A stretch of DNA of 64,000 nucleotides, taken from Armillaria gallica (taxonomy: Eukaryota > Basidiomycota > Agaricomycetes > Agaricales > Physalacriaceae). The notes beneath the pieces were generated by a model, which saw only the letters and a program-made list of their open reading frames with translations, ran no database searches and had not been told where the DNA came from. The stretch lies in contig JBANDB010000008.1 in NCBI GenBank assembly GCA_037576215.1, positions 310,001 through 374,000 on the forward strand, written 5' to 3'. Position numbers and translations under genes: made by a program. Each line of letters opens with the position of its first letter. The stretch's first letter is position 1. Of this stretch, positions 24,579-36,990 are shown one piece after another.

Positions 24579-26391
24579 AAGGAGAATCCGACGAGCATTT
24601 GACGGCATCGTCGGAGGATTACATTCACAAAGACAACCGTACTTCTGTCAATAGCATGAAAAAGGTAAGCACATACTAAGTATTCCAGAGAGGTAATTAA
24701 TAATGCGTTGCGTGCTCCAGTATAAGGGCTGTCCTAAGTTCACACTCTCTTCCCTCACCGAGACCGGGAAAGCAAAATCGACCATTCCAGTGTTGAAGCA
24801 ACGATCCTACACTGGTGGATTCGTCATACCATCTGCTCTTGCCAACACTCCCTGCGCCGACCTCGGTGTCATTGGATTCGTGGAGAATCTCAACGCGGCC
24901 CTTGGCGTGTCATACACTACAGACGAAGTTCACCCCGTATTAAACTCAATTCTCCATTTCTACCAAGGGCAAAATTGCGACTTTGGCATGGCCTATGCTC
25001 ATTTTCACAGAATTCACTGGGATGGCATCGATGGCATCGAACTGAGTGGATTACACAAGGACGAGGAGGAAGACCGGAAGATGCGACAAGATAAGCTCGG
25101 TGATGGCAGGATCACCAAACGCACAGTACTCCCTCGGCGTGTGTGGGACCTGGAAGCAAATCGGGTGGTGCCATACTGGGTGGCTAGGGAAGACGAGTAT
25201 GGGTTACCAGATGTACGGGGGATATCACATGCGTGGGTGGACGACAAGGAGCGCGAAGATGTGATGACACCCATCAACGGATACGAGTGGCCTGTGCCCG
25301 TCCCAAAGGACACCAACCTTGATCTGGTCCGCATCGAGATGTTGAACCTCGGAGCAGAGTATGCATGGTTGGATGTTCTGTGTTTGAGACAGCCGGGTGG
25401 GCGGGGGGAGCATCTGCGCCTGGAGGAGTGGAAGCTCGACGTGCCCACAATTGGATTTGTGTATGCAGTTGGGAAGGTGGTGTGCTACTTCAACGGACTG
25501 GGTCGGCCACTGAGTTGGCCACCGGACTTCGACAGTGACCGGAGTTGGTTCAGGCGTGCATGGACATTGCAGGAGGTTGGTGCTATGACTTCTACCAACG
25601 AGCGCATCATATTTGGTGGCGAAACCGGCAGTAAAAATATATCAGGGACATTTCGCAAACGACTGAAATCATTGGAGGATCTGTGGCAGGTAGACAATGC
25701 CCTGTTGCAGATGCAGAAACGGGTGTCAACGAATCCTGTGGACAGAGTCGCGGGCTTGGCATACCTTCTCGAAACGAAGTATATCCCAATATACGATGCG
25801 GAGCAGTCAGAAGAGAGTGCATGGGAAGCGCTCGTGAATGCCATGGTGGGTAAGTCTCGGATGAATTTGCTCTTCTGCTACCCTGAGCCTGGGAACGGAA
25901 GCAAATGTTGGCGACCATCATGGAAGCAGGTGATGAACACGACACTCCTATCGTTAGGCGGTGTTCCAGTTGACGGCGAAACTGGTGCTGGTCGAACTGA
26001 TGAGACAGATGTTGATTGGTATCAGGGACCATGTATCAACTGGGCCTATATGCTGGGATTGGCCGACACTTCAGATAAAGTGACGCCTCGACAAGGAATG
26101 TTGGTTATCAAACGTAAAGCTGGTGATATTGAGGAACTCCGTACATTCAACACCCTGGCCGACCACCAATATCCAATTCCCGATGGCCCATACACACTCA
26201 TAGGCTGTAAGAGAAAGACATATGGTAGAGATGAAGCTTACGGGACGCGACGGTACATAACAATAAATTCAAAAATGTGGGTAGTCGGGCAGCAAAGACC
26301 GGACGGGAAGTTTGAGAAATTGTCGGTGGTTAGGGTCGACGGGAATCTCGAGGACTTTTCACAATCGGAGGTTAAAATGGTTCTGTGTTGA
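24579..26391 (+). CDS. HET-domain protein, copy 4 (open frame, altered start)
   Basis: Exon 24579-24664 (in-frame from an upstream G), 56-bp intron 24665-24720 (GTAAGC..CTCCAG), then exon 24721-26391 of 556 codons plus TGA. The HET signatures are ISHAW near residue 168 of the last exon, YAWLDVLCLRQPGG, EEWKLDVPTIG, VVCYFNGLG and WFRRAWTLQE, followed by a QMQKRVSTNPVDRVAGLAYL block and an FEKLSVV C-terminus. The C-terminal third carries an insertion (KRKTYGR..) shared with HET-5 but not HET-1. The conserved first mini-exon with ATGGAC has been lost. The next usable ATG is 24656 inside the preceding exon (559 aa), or 24703 if the intron is retained. It is close to HET-5 and looks functional at the protein level. 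Expression is uncertain because of the start. Confidence 0.85.
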
Positions 26392-28057
26392 TATTCGATT
26401 CTCACCTACTGTCCTACCAATATTGATGTTGCCGATTTCTGACTACGAGCCGTCCCTTCCCATCACTTGATTTCCGTTTTCGTTGGCTACTGAGACTGTA
26501 GTAACCATGAAATCTCAAGCAAAGACTACGTTCTATGATCATCAAAACATAGCCTCCACTAAGCTCATCATCGTTCAGAAACACCTGGTTCAAAGGCTGT
26601 GAAAATACTCCATGATCCCGTAGATAATATATTCAGGAGTGTGTGAGTATCGAGATAGCGAGCAAAGGAGGAGAGTCAGTCAAATACGTACTTCGAGTCG
26701 GACGAGCCGAAATTTAGTGAGAAAATGAACACGTCCGGTCGTGCTTCAATGATACATCACTCCTGAAAGGAAGAGCGCTCCGGCAACTGAAAGTCCTTGA
26801 GTCAAATAATCAGCCAGCAAGGTGAGCTTCGACATTATCTCGTCGCATATGCAATCTTTTGTTGCGTGTTCCTATCTGTGCGAGAATAGAAAAAAGTCTA
26901 CACACCTCGTAAGAGAGGCCGCTCCAGGATTTTGTACAGTATGAAGCAGATGAGCGAGCCTGGGAGATCTGCGTAAATTTGGGTGAAGGCGGCGTTAATG
27001 TCGGTGGCGGTATACGAAGCGACGAGAACAGGACATCGGTTCCGGTGGCATTATTGATCTTGTCTGAGGGTGCAAGCCATGAGAGCAACCAGGTAGCCTT
27101 CTTTTGGAAACAGGCGAGGCAACCGAGGTGGAGACGAGAGTCAATGAACCAAGATCTAGATCGTCACCAAAGTTTCAAGAGCGTTCACCATCAGGACTTC
27201 AATTGAACATAGCGGCTACGTTGATGAGAGAGAATGCTGGAAATTGCAGACAAACAAACTACGGAATCGTGAGCAAAACCGTAAATCATCATGTGAAAAG
27301 GGACAATACCAATCTCCAATGCTCAGTCGCGTTGGAGCAGAACGACTGAAGCCGGACATACACTCAGAGGGTCGAATATTTGCAACATTCGCAGATCGAA
27401 TACCGGCCAGGAAACGGAGCAAGTAGAAGCGACAAGGTGATGCGTGGGTAAAAATTTGAGCTCGAGGTTCAAAGCTTGGAGAACAATGTCCACCAGAGGA
27501 CGCTGGTAATATACGTTAAATGCGTCATTGGCAACAGAAGAGCACCTATCGCTAGGGTCAATTCCGAGCGCATACATGCGTGCTTCTTTCCACTATTATC
27601 TTTGCAGATCGACGGTGGAAAGATGTTGTCCTCTCGTACCGTGGGAGCACCTATGTGGGAGTACGTCCATAGAAAGAGTTGTCCATCAAAGAGGAAATGC
27701 CCTCGCCAATACGTGGCTGCATTGACTTCAATGGCCGCGATGTTATATAGAATTCGTACCACTTTCATACTCGATATTCTGATCATTGTAGCCGTATGGT
27801 TGACGATAATCGGTTGGGTCTAGTGCTGAGGCCATTCTTTTACATTCAATGCGACTTGTTCCGGGTTCTGTGCGGTTTGAGGACCGATCGTACTTGGAGG
27901 ACGATGTTGGCCAGAGGACTGAGAATATGCATCAAATCTATCATGAACAACCGAAAGCCCTCGATATTGATATGCATTGTTCTGTACATACAGAATGCTT
28001 ATGTAAGCATGCTTCTGGTTCTTCTGTACTTCGCTGAATATCAATATGAATAAAAGA
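26392..28057 (-). repeat. HET downstream block after HET-4, with minus-strand coding signature
   Basis: Homologous to 59481-59635 plus 61322-62505 after HET-5 and, in part, to 10779-12000. On the minus strand near 26950-27025 the frame VASYTATDINAAFTQIYADL differs from the unit D copy mostly at third codon positions (TCG/TCA, GCC/GCA, ACC/ACT, ATT/ATC, CTC/CTT), so it was under coding constraint. A nearby minus peptide RLFPKEGYLVALMACTL behaves likewise. The two are separated by an in-frame TAA in both copies and I could not find a splice solution, so no complete gene is annotated. The hydrophobic GSLICF segment suggests a membrane protein, which is inference only. Confidence 0.45.
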
Positions 28058-28509
28058 CAAGAGGGTACCAAAAATAATATAAATTACAGTGGGTCGAATA
28101 AAAAATTTCACCCATGGCCGGTGACCCTCCCTCCCTGTCACGTGACCCTTCCCAGGCCTGGCACGGCCCCAAAATTTGTCAGAGGTCCTTTTTATAGTTA
28201 TTTACTATATCCTAAATAACACTTTGGCCAGAAGAATGACTATCTTTGTATTGCTTTTGAGCTCAAAAGTTCATGATGTAAGAATGATGACTCAGTGTGG
28301 CTGTGTACCCAAAATCTTCGAACTCTCCAGGGACTTGGAGTTAGAGGATGAGATTTTTTGTGGGGTCTATTGGATGCTCAAATATGTATCCTGACCCTCT
28401 TCGGAAACTTTCCCTACCTTGAGGCTCTCAGAATTGAGTCCACCTCTGGTTACTAAAGTGGTAACCGGGGTGACCCCATATACCGGGCTGACATCCCGGC
28501 ACCCCCTTG
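28058..28509. mobile_element. MITE, family 1 copy A (8-bp TSD ATAAAAGA)
   Basis: A 452-bp insertion in the HET downstream block relative to the homologous sites near 11740 and 62430. Ends are CAAGAGGGTACC and GGCACCCCCTTG, imperfect 12-bp terminal inverted repeats. It is flanked by perfect 8-bp duplications ATAAAAGA at 28050-28057 and 28510-28517. Its interior has no coding capacity. The left subterminal sequence ACAGTGGGTCGA is shared with the inserted element at 53423-53925, so both belong to one family. An 8-bp duplication fits hAT- or P-type transposases. Confidence 0.85.
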
Positions 28510-29225
28510 ATAAAAGAACACAGAACTATAGAAACGATGTACTCATTTAAGCACCATTGATGTTCTCCTCACGACCCTGCATGCAAGCAAAGACGTCTCT
28601 TGATAGCTTTGTGAGTATCATCCTTCGATTGTCTCCTGCCTCCAGATGACCGTCAGCCCAATTTGTCATCTTCGCTCCTGCCACCCACCTCTCCTTGACA
28701 TGTTATCCTTGTTTTTTAAAGATACGTGGCTGACTGAAGTCGCAGGATAGAAATTTAAGCTGACGAGCTGACTATTCCACAAGGAGGCGAAGGGACACAG
28801 CTTGGCTACATCAACGAAAAAATTCTGTAAATCGACTCCAGCATTTCAAAGATGTTGATCCAAGTAAGGTGTACCAGATTCCAGGAAACAGACCAGCAGT
28901 TACGAGTCTGAGTGAAACGAGGATTCGTTCTTATGAGCGACATTTTGACCCAGGACCCTTAATTTTAAGTTTTACCTTAGAATTCAACACAACCAAATAA
29001 ATACCCTTTTATAGACAGTTCTCTTTCAGAATATTGTATTGATAGTGCTAAATAAACTGGCAGACAGCTTCTTTTTCTTACTTGTTGTATGGAATATTTA
29101 TCAAAAAATGTATGCCACTAAAATTCGGGACTTCGGAGTGTGTGAATAGACTGCAGAATGTGCGTTGAGTATCCAGTTGGCTCGCCACGGCCCAATCAAC
29201 CGAGGAGCGATTGAGTGGCTGTGCC

Positions 29226-29227
<2 letters not shown>
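28510..29227. other. Unit C right end and LINE target region
   Basis: 28510-28925 continues the HET downstream block, matching 11770-12030 and then the 152-aa ORF region near 13040-13220 with a deletion. 28926-29227 is AT-rich with no ORF and no match elsewhere in the window. The LINE 3' end abuts it. Confidence 0.45.
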
Positions 29228-29262
<35 letters not shown>

Positions 29263-29565
29263 TGGAACGTTTGGTGCAGCTCCGTACACCCTGCTCAGCA
29301 GGGGCCCTCTGACCAGCAGATTTGGCGCGCCAAGGACGCTGTACTCGGCCCGTTAAAGGGGCGAGGTTTATGGCCCCGCAGGTGTGATTAGAATAGGTTG
29401 TGGCCTACGATTGTGGTAGGTTATTTTGGAAGGTGTCGCATTTTGTTCTGACCACATGAGGTAATGCCTTTATGCACAGACTTCCATATTTATTGAACAA
29501 GTCTCATGTGGGACTCCATCACGCAGACTCTGGCATGGACATTATCAGTGTCATACCATCCTTGT

Positions 29566-32500
29566 CTACTTGACCATACCCACTAAAACCCCGTCTTCCA
29601 TCGTCCAATCTTCTGGGAGGGAGCTCTCTCTCAGGAGCGTACCCTGCCATGTCTTTAGGACGAGGGACTTCTGTATCGCCTTCCTTCTAAATTTCCTTTG
29701 GTCAGACAGAATACTGTCTAGTTTCATACGACGGTTCATTGTGTGCAACCATCTCTGTTCTATTTCACGTGCTGTATGGTGCGGTTTATCGTTAATCACA
29801 CATTCATTTCGCATCTTCCAGATGAGATGTGCAGATTCTGATATCAAGATTTGACGGAATCTTTCCGTTCCTCGCTTGATTTGGCTTCTGCATGTGTCTG
29901 GGGGTCGAATGCCGCACGCCATGATGATTCCCTTGGTGATCGTCAGGCTGGTCTTAGTCTTTTGCTTCCAGATGTCTTGCGCTAGCTGCCATATCTCTCT
30001 TTGACCTGGGGCATCGCATCTGGTGAGTATGTGATCCATGTTCTCTTCTACCCCGCATGATTGGCATTCAATCCTGTCCTCGCAGCCACTAATATGTTTC
30101 CAGTGTCGTCCCACTGTATATCCATCGTGTAGTAGCATCCACATAAAAAATCGAGCTGATCTGTTTAGTTCTTTCCTTCAGATGGAGTTCCATAATTGTT
30201 CTCTGGTGATTTCGACGCCGCATCGTTCACTGGCAGCTGCAAGAGCCAGTGGTACGTTTTCATTTGTATCCCTTCTGTCCAGCTTCTCTTGGTAAATCTC
30301 ACTCTGCATCTTGATCTTTCTTACGATCCTGTAGGCTTTGGATTGTGTCATAGTTGCCAGCTTTGCTCCCCGTACTCTGAGTTCTGGGGGTATGGTCAAG
30401 TCTACGATGTCGGGGTCTATCTTCTCGCTTGCGATTCGCGCTAATTTGTCAGCGCCTTCGTTTCCTGGGTTTCCTGAGTGTCCCTTGACCCATCGAAGCA
30501 TTGTCCGTGCTGTGCATGTTCGAAATCTTGCTATTGTGGCTTGGGTAACTAAGCTATTGCTTATTAGGTAGTATCCATCATTTTCCCACTTGACAAAGCG
30601 TCCGCTTAGGCCATCGAGGACATGCTGTGAATCACTCACTAATTCCAGTACTCTGTTGGTAGGCACATCTTCTGCTGCTGATTTCGCACCTACCAGTTCA
30701 GATACTTGATTTGTTCTCCCGACTTCATTAGGGAGCCGTACACTCCAGTTCCTGGAGTCTCCTTCACCATAGAAGATCCCAGCTCCTGCTGTAGCCTCAT
30801 CTGTCCCACATCCAATGGCAGAGCCATCGGTGTACACCGTTATCGGTATGGTTAGGTCAGTATTTTGGTTTTCTGGGTTGTATATTGTTTGGCACTCATC
30901 CGTGTCTGTGAAGATTCGGAATGCATCAGCTAGAGAACCTGTCGTTACAAGTCTTGGTTTGAAGATCTGTACATCTCTGTCTAATTCTTCGTCCGCATCA
31001 TTATCATTAGGTCTTCCTGCTGGAGGATTCATCAGTGGGTTCCACTTAGGAGGTAATGCATCGAGCATACTTTTGGCTTTCTGGAAACATCTACGGGCTG
31101 ACACGCATCCCAGCTGATCTTTGGCATATTTGCATGCCTTGCATGGGCATCTCCCTCTCTGCATGTGCCCGTTCTCATGGAGGTGCTTTGCTAGTTTTTC
31201 GGCGTCCCCTACTGTTATTATCTTATGACGTATTTTTAGGCATTTAATTTGTTCACCTCCATTGTACAGCCTCCTGTTGGCCTTGGATTTTGCATGGTAC
31301 CATACAGGCATCTCACACAGTATCTCTTGTGAGAATGCTAACCCGTCCAGGCACACATTGTATTTTTGCGCCATTTTTATCATGGTCTTTAGGTCCTCAG
31401 GGAGTCTCACAGTGCTTGTCTTCCATGACTGTAAGAAGATGTTTGCTCTCTGTGTGACATCTACATTCTCTTCGGATGACGGGGTGTGATGGGCAATAAT
31501 AGCATCTGCTGCATATGCCCAGATGGGGCGTTTGGGTCCAATGCTTAGGTAGGATTTCAGCCACATTACTGTGATTGCTTCATTCCTTGCTACAACGTCG
31601 AGGAGGTTCCGACCGCCATCTTCTATGGGTGCGTAGACAGTTTCTTTATTGACATTTATCTTGTTCTTGTCACCCCATATAAACTTTCACGTTCAACGTT
31701 CTAGTCGTTTTTCTATCTCTGATGGCATTCCTTGTACTTTTGTGAGATACTGTGTCATCCCACTCACTACCATTAGGGTAATCAAGCGGCGGCCTTCCAT
31801 TGTGGGATGTCCAAGTTCCCATCATTTGAGGTTTTCCTCAATTTTGTCCAGAGTGCGTGTCCATACATCTACCTGCTTTATCTTGTTTCCTACCCATGCG
31901 CCTAGGGTGCGTATGGGTTCTCCATCCATGGCAACTTTTATTTCCTCCGGTATTTGGAAGCCTGTCATATCCAGACCTGCTGAGTTTCGGTGGTTGTGGA
32001 CGGCATCCCGGTGGGATGGGACTCCTATTGGTAGCATCTCTGTTTTTTCAATGTTAAACTTTGCTCCTGAGGCAGTACACCAGTTTTCTAGGATCCTCGA
32101 TAGTTTTTCAAAGTCATCGTACTGTGCCATAAAGACAGTGGTATCATCGGCAAATAATGTTGCAATCACTCGTTCCTCTACTCCGGGTATGTTGAAACCT
32201 TGCAGGTCAGATTGTCTTAACATTTCAGCTAGTGGCTCTATTGCTAGGTCAAATAGTAGGCACGAGAGTGGGTCACCTTGGCGGACTCCACGGGTGACTT
32301 GGAATGGCTTTGAGCTTGCCACACCATTTATATAGACAGTTGTGTGTGCATCGCTATATAGAGATCTTACAGTTGATATAAACTGGTCTGGGATTTTATA
32401 GGCTGAGAGAATTTTCCACAGGTAATTGTGTTCTATCTTGTCGTATGCCTTTTCTTGATCAAGGAACACGATCATACCATTCTGCTCTTCTACTTCTGCC

Positions 32501-34713
32501 AGTTCAATGATCCGTTTTGTGAGCCATACATGATCATATATATTCCTCCCCGGTACAAATCCTGCTTGACTGGGATGGATGAGCTCTGGTGCAATCCGTG
32601 CTAGCTTGATTGCTAGTGCTTTGGTCATGATTTTATAGTCCGTGTTGAGTAGCGAAATTGGTCTGTAGTTAGCTATATCAGCTCTATTGTTTTTCTTATA
32701 CAGAGGGCACATCCAGCTTTCTGCAAATCCAGTTCCTGGGCACACTCCGTGCCTTTCCACATCGTTGAATACTAGACAGAGCACCTCAATTATGTCAAAT
32801 CCGGGCTCTCCTTCCTTTAGGCTCGCTTCGTACCATGCATTTATAACTTTAAAGATCTCATATGGGATACCATTTGGCCCCGATGCCTTGTTGTTCGCTG
32901 ATAGTTCTAGTGCTCTCTGGACATCCTCTCTTGAGAGTAGGCATTCTAGTGCACTTGCCATTTCGGGAGAGACTATTCTTGTAATGGATTCCATTGCTGC
33001 TCTGATTCTGTCTTCTCTAGTCTCTTTGCTTGTTGACTGTCGTATGTTCTGCAGTTGGTCATGGTGGTCTCTTGCTATGTTTGCCATCTCTTGTGAATCC
33101 ATTGTGTATGTCACCTCTGCTCTTTGGCTGCCTGGTTGTACTGGTTTTTTGAGACGTCGGATTGTATCTCTCGGTTGGAGAGGCTTATTGATGTTTGACC
33201 AATATTTACTTATGACTTCACCTTCCAGTGTATTTCTTGCCTGGACAGCCTCACGTCACTTCTGGTGACGTCTCTGAACTAGCTCATCAAGTTTTTCATG
33301 CAGTATCATTAGGTGTGTGGATCTGTTCTCTTCATCTAAGTTCTCAGAGTTCTCAGTCGCCGTGATCTCTTTTTCAAGTTTCTGTATCTCACGGTCTATC
33401 TTTGGTATAACTATCTTTGCCTGTTGTCTTGCTAGTGTGCGGAGCTCCTCAACAAATTCTTTCCACAGTGTTTGTGGATTCCTGTCTAGAGTCCGGTGCT
33501 CATCTTGAGCACATTTCTCGATCTCTTCTTGGAGGGCTTGTCCAGCTTTGAGTATGAAACCCTTGACTTTGCGGTCTCTTATGATGTGTACAGGCATTAT
33601 CCACCTGCCATGTCCAACATTGGGCGCTGTTGCAGTGGAAAACCTCATAGATACCATATCATGGTCCGTTGGGACCCCAGATTTTTCTATTTCCCACTCG
33701 TAGCAGTACTTATTGATGTCAGTCTTAACATAGATTCTATCAAGGTGGGATTGTGTTCCTGTGGAAAGCCATCGCCAGGTGTATTTTAGTGTTGTTGGGT
33801 AACAATCTCGCCATCCATCTATGAGCTGTAGTGCGGTGCGCATTTCATCCAGATTATCCACAGCTGGTGAATAGTCTCGGTGAGCTGGGAGTCTATCTAT
33901 GGGGTCCTCGGTGATATTCATGTCTCCTGCCATTACATCTGGCTTCCTGATATTAGGGTTTTCTTCGAAGAACTGCATTATATCAGACCAGAATCTCGCA
34001 TTTTCCACAGGATTGACTGGTGCATACACCCCTAGTATACTGAGTTTTTCAGTGCCATGCCAGCATGTTTCAACGATCATTGCATGGCCGGGGATAATTT
34101 CTATTGCATTTATGTTCTTCGTCTCCGTCAGTTCTTTATTTAGTACAACTGCCACCCCCTTTGCATTAGGGGAGTCCGGATCTTCTGAATGTACTATGTG
34201 AAGCCTGCTTCTTGGCATACTTTCAATTGCATTGCGCCTCTCATCATTTAGATGAGCTTCACCGATCACCAGAATGCCCATCTTTTTTGTTCTCATGATT
34301 TGATTGATATGATTCCATTTGTTGTCGGGGTGCCACGCATTTGTGTTTCCCATCCCACGTATGTTTAGTGCTGCAATCTTAATGGATGCTGTTGTTCCTT
34401 TCTTACATCTGTTTCCTGGGTGCCGTCTATCCATGTGTACTCCAGCAATTGTCCGTGCTCTTGTGCGAGTATTCTGACTCTGATTTGTACATTGGTCTAA
34501 TAACTCCAACATGTGTGCACTGGCTTCATCTCTTGTTGGTGCACTGTCTCTCTGATCAGCTGGACCCGCTCTGGGACCTGTCCTTTGACAGGACTGTCCG
34601 ACACTCTGCGGACGGCTTGCACTCTGCAAGCCCGGGTCTTCTCTTAGACCCCCAGGGTAGCGCTCTGCTCCCTGGTCCTCATCTTGTGAGGGCAAAATCC
34701 CACCTGCCTGCAT
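29566..34713 (-). pseudogene. LINE ORF2: endonuclease / reverse transcriptase / RNase H
   Basis: One minus-strand frame of about 1,716 codons with TGA stops at 33256-33258, 31822-31824, 31693-31695, 31687-31689 and 30178-30180. Domains in order: an APE-type endonuclease (LNIRGMG, GEAHLND, AGDMNI, SHLDRIY, PTDHDMV); RT with GPNGIPYEIFK, NYRPISLLN, QAGFVPGR, FLDQEKAYDKI, RQGDPLSCLLF and the catalytic FADD near 32148; RNase H with TDGSA, an E in GAKSAAE, SDSQH and EGADKLAR; then a C-X2-C-X7-H-X4-C zinc finger in the last segment (near 30050). It would nick, prime and reverse-transcribe the element RNA in the nucleus. The FADD box is the usual LINE variant of YxDD. All catalytic motifs look intact and only the nonsense codons inactivate it. 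Confidence 0.9.
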
Positions 34714-35108
34714 TCTGCTGTCATTGGTAGGCAGATAATCGGTGGCTGGGTTATTGCCACCTCGAGCAGTAGCATTTGCCGTAACCGTGCCTGTAAAATC
34801 AAAACCGTTAGTAGTAAATGTGTTATGTGTGTGATTGAAAGACGTAGCTTAAGTTCACCTCCCATACCTAGCCAGGGTTTAAGGGAGGAGGGTGCCCATT
34901 CCATGGGTTAGTATGCTGGGTTCAGACTAATCCTTGTCACGGGCGTATTTGGGGGACATCATGTCCATATCCCATCTTGATTCCTGTCCCATGGTTGACA
35001 TGGTCAGTGTATTACTCAGGATGGGTCTATATTCCTGCGGTATCTCCCTCGGTCCCAGACATTACGCAGTAATCAAACTTGAATTCAGTAGTACGTGAGG
35101 ATCATCTA

Positions 35109-36599
35109 CTAATAGCGAGATCTGCTACCCCGTGTGTTGCGTCCAGCTCTCCCATTTCGTCCAGGGCGACCTCCTCTTCCTCTGTTACCATACCCACCCC
35201 GACTTCCGGAATCTCGTTGTTCATCATGCTGACCGCCTACAAGCGCCTTGGTCGGGCCTTGGAAAACTGCATTGTCCCTTGTGAAGGAGCAGTCAAATGT
35301 GGGGTGGGTGTCGAGCTTGCATATGGTGCAGTATTGGTTGCCACTCCTCGACAGCGCAGGCGTGATACTGATGTTGCCATTTCTGATCGTCTTCTTCCGA
35401 ATGTGTTCACAGAGGCTGTTCCACTCTCGGGCGGTGGTAGAAGGTGAGGGTGGCCTTAAGAAGAATACCCAATATTTGGTGCTCCTCACGCCTTGGTACT
35501 CGACAAAGCTATTCACCAGGGCATTGAAGATGACCACATCAACAGCATCAGTTCAATTCTTGGCCGCCTGGTAGATCATCCTGCGGAAGACTGCGTCCAA
35601 CCACAAGTCCTGCAGGATGATGAAGCGGAGGCGGTCCCCAATCTTTGCGATCTCTTCCTTGGTTCCGGTGATGATGGGCTCGTTGGCTGTGAAGAGCCAG
35701 ATTGCCCAGGACAGCTCCTTGCAGTCAGCAGGGATGACATGGAGGGCCAGGCTGTCGCTGATAGCGAGAACCCTCTGGCGGAGGAGGACGTCCCGTATTT
35801 CACCGGTCATTTCAATGACAACGATGTACGGAGGGGCGAGCTTGTCGTCGGTGATTTTCTCCAGGAGACCTTGGTAGGACTTGAACGTCTCGTTGTTGCC
35901 CAGGAGAGGTATGAACGTGGTGTTAAGCACTTCCCAGGGTTTGGGCCTCGAAACATCGTTGAGCTTCCTGCCCCCATTGAACAGGACACCTAGCGCACTG
36001 CCCCCAAGGTTTTTAGAGATGGTGTCGAGCTGGCTGGGATGGAGGTTTTCTAGGAGGTCATCACGATGGAACACTGATCCCTCGAAGTTACCCAGGTTCG
36101 GCTGTAGGCACGCAACCTGACCTTCCTGCTTGGGGCCGTGAGGCATGAATTCTGGCCCGTTGCGGTGGGGAGCATCGTCCACTGATACAGTGGGACGAAG
36201 GCGTGTATCGTTCTCGTCTTCTGGAAAGGTGAACACGGGAGATTGTTGCGGTGTGTTGTTTAGGTCTACGGGAGGGGGAGGGTCTTCCATGCTAAAGACA
36301 TCGTTTTCTGCAGGTGCGATTGGTCCCGGTGGTTGGTTGCCTTGGTTGGACGACTTCTTTTTGTTTTTGTTTCCCGGCTGATGGGTCCAGATGATTATTG
36401 GGGATCCAAGCGGGAGATGCGATGGACCTGAGCTTGATGTGCATCGCTTTGTTGGGGTTTGTGGCTGGTACTCTACTCTACCACCAACTATACCACCGTC
36501 TCTGTTCTTTTGGTGTTTCGCTGGATTGGAGCTCGTTGATGATGGTGCCGAGGAGATAGAGGGCGAGAGATATGTGTCGTGGGAGGCAATGATGGGCAA
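35109..36599 (-). pseudogene. LINE ORF1: Gag-like RNA-binding protein with zinc knuckle
   Basis: A minus-strand frame of 496 codons interrupted by one TGA at 35553-35555. The N-terminus is rich in S, P and T and probably disordered. The middle has a folded-looking segment (KPWEVLNTTFIPLLGN, EEIAKIGDRLRFIILQD). Near the end is a CCHC zinc knuckle, C-X2-C-X4-H-X4-C (CTICKLDTHPTFDC), followed by an RG-rich tail. This layout matches ORF1 proteins of fungal LINEs, which coat the element RNA. It lies upstream of ORF2 on the same strand with about 400 bp between them. Upstream of the Met at 36599 the sequence is T-rich on plus and a longer start is not excluded. Confidence 0.75.
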
Positions 36600-36990
36600 C
36601 AGATGGTGGTTCCGTGATAACCCGTTTTGTGCCTTTTCTTTTTTCTTTTTTTTTCTCTCTCTTTTTTCTTTGGTGAGGCTCGTCTGTTGCCCATATCATC
36701 TTACATTGTTTTTGGTACGATGGGTTCTATAATCTATTGTTTTCATTCCATGGATGTCTACACTAGACGTCGTTTGTTTTGGTACACGACTTGTGGGCGC
36801 TCTGCCACATCTCTCTACTAGAGTGGGACGGGCCGCTCTGCCCATCCTGCAGCCTCGTGGGCTGGTTTTATCCTTGCCGGATATACACCTACGGTGTTGG
36901 GAGTGTGCTCTTCAGCTCCGACTGCACTCTGCAGCCAGGAGCCCTTTGGCCGGTCACATCGTCCGCGGGATGATGGTGGTTCCGGATCAA

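Larger units (their letters stand above)
29228..36990 (-). mobile_element. Non-LTR retrotransposon (LINE, Tad-like), minus strand
   Basis: The 3' end is marked by a T34 run on the plus strand (29228-29261), i.e. a poly(A) tail on the element strand. It is followed by about 300 bp of 3' UTR, ORF2 (APE-type endonuclease, RT, RNase H, zinc finger) and ORF1 (Gag-like with zinc knuckle). This order is typical of fungal Tad-clade LINEs. The 5' boundary is approximate: CTGTGCCAC occurs both just left of the T-run and near 37003, a possible short target-site duplication. ORF1 and ORF2 carry six in-frame stops, all TGA. Copy age cannot be judged without relatives. Confidence 0.85.

Noticed and set aside
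29228..29261. The T34 run as a terminator or simple microsatellite
   Set aside because: Its position at the 3' end of the minus-strand LINE makes it the poly(A) tail of that element.
31649..32335. Long plus-strand ORFs within 29.5-36.6 kb
   Set aside because: They are antisense shadows of the LINE ORF1/ORF2 frames, whose catalytic motifs are clearly on the minus strand.
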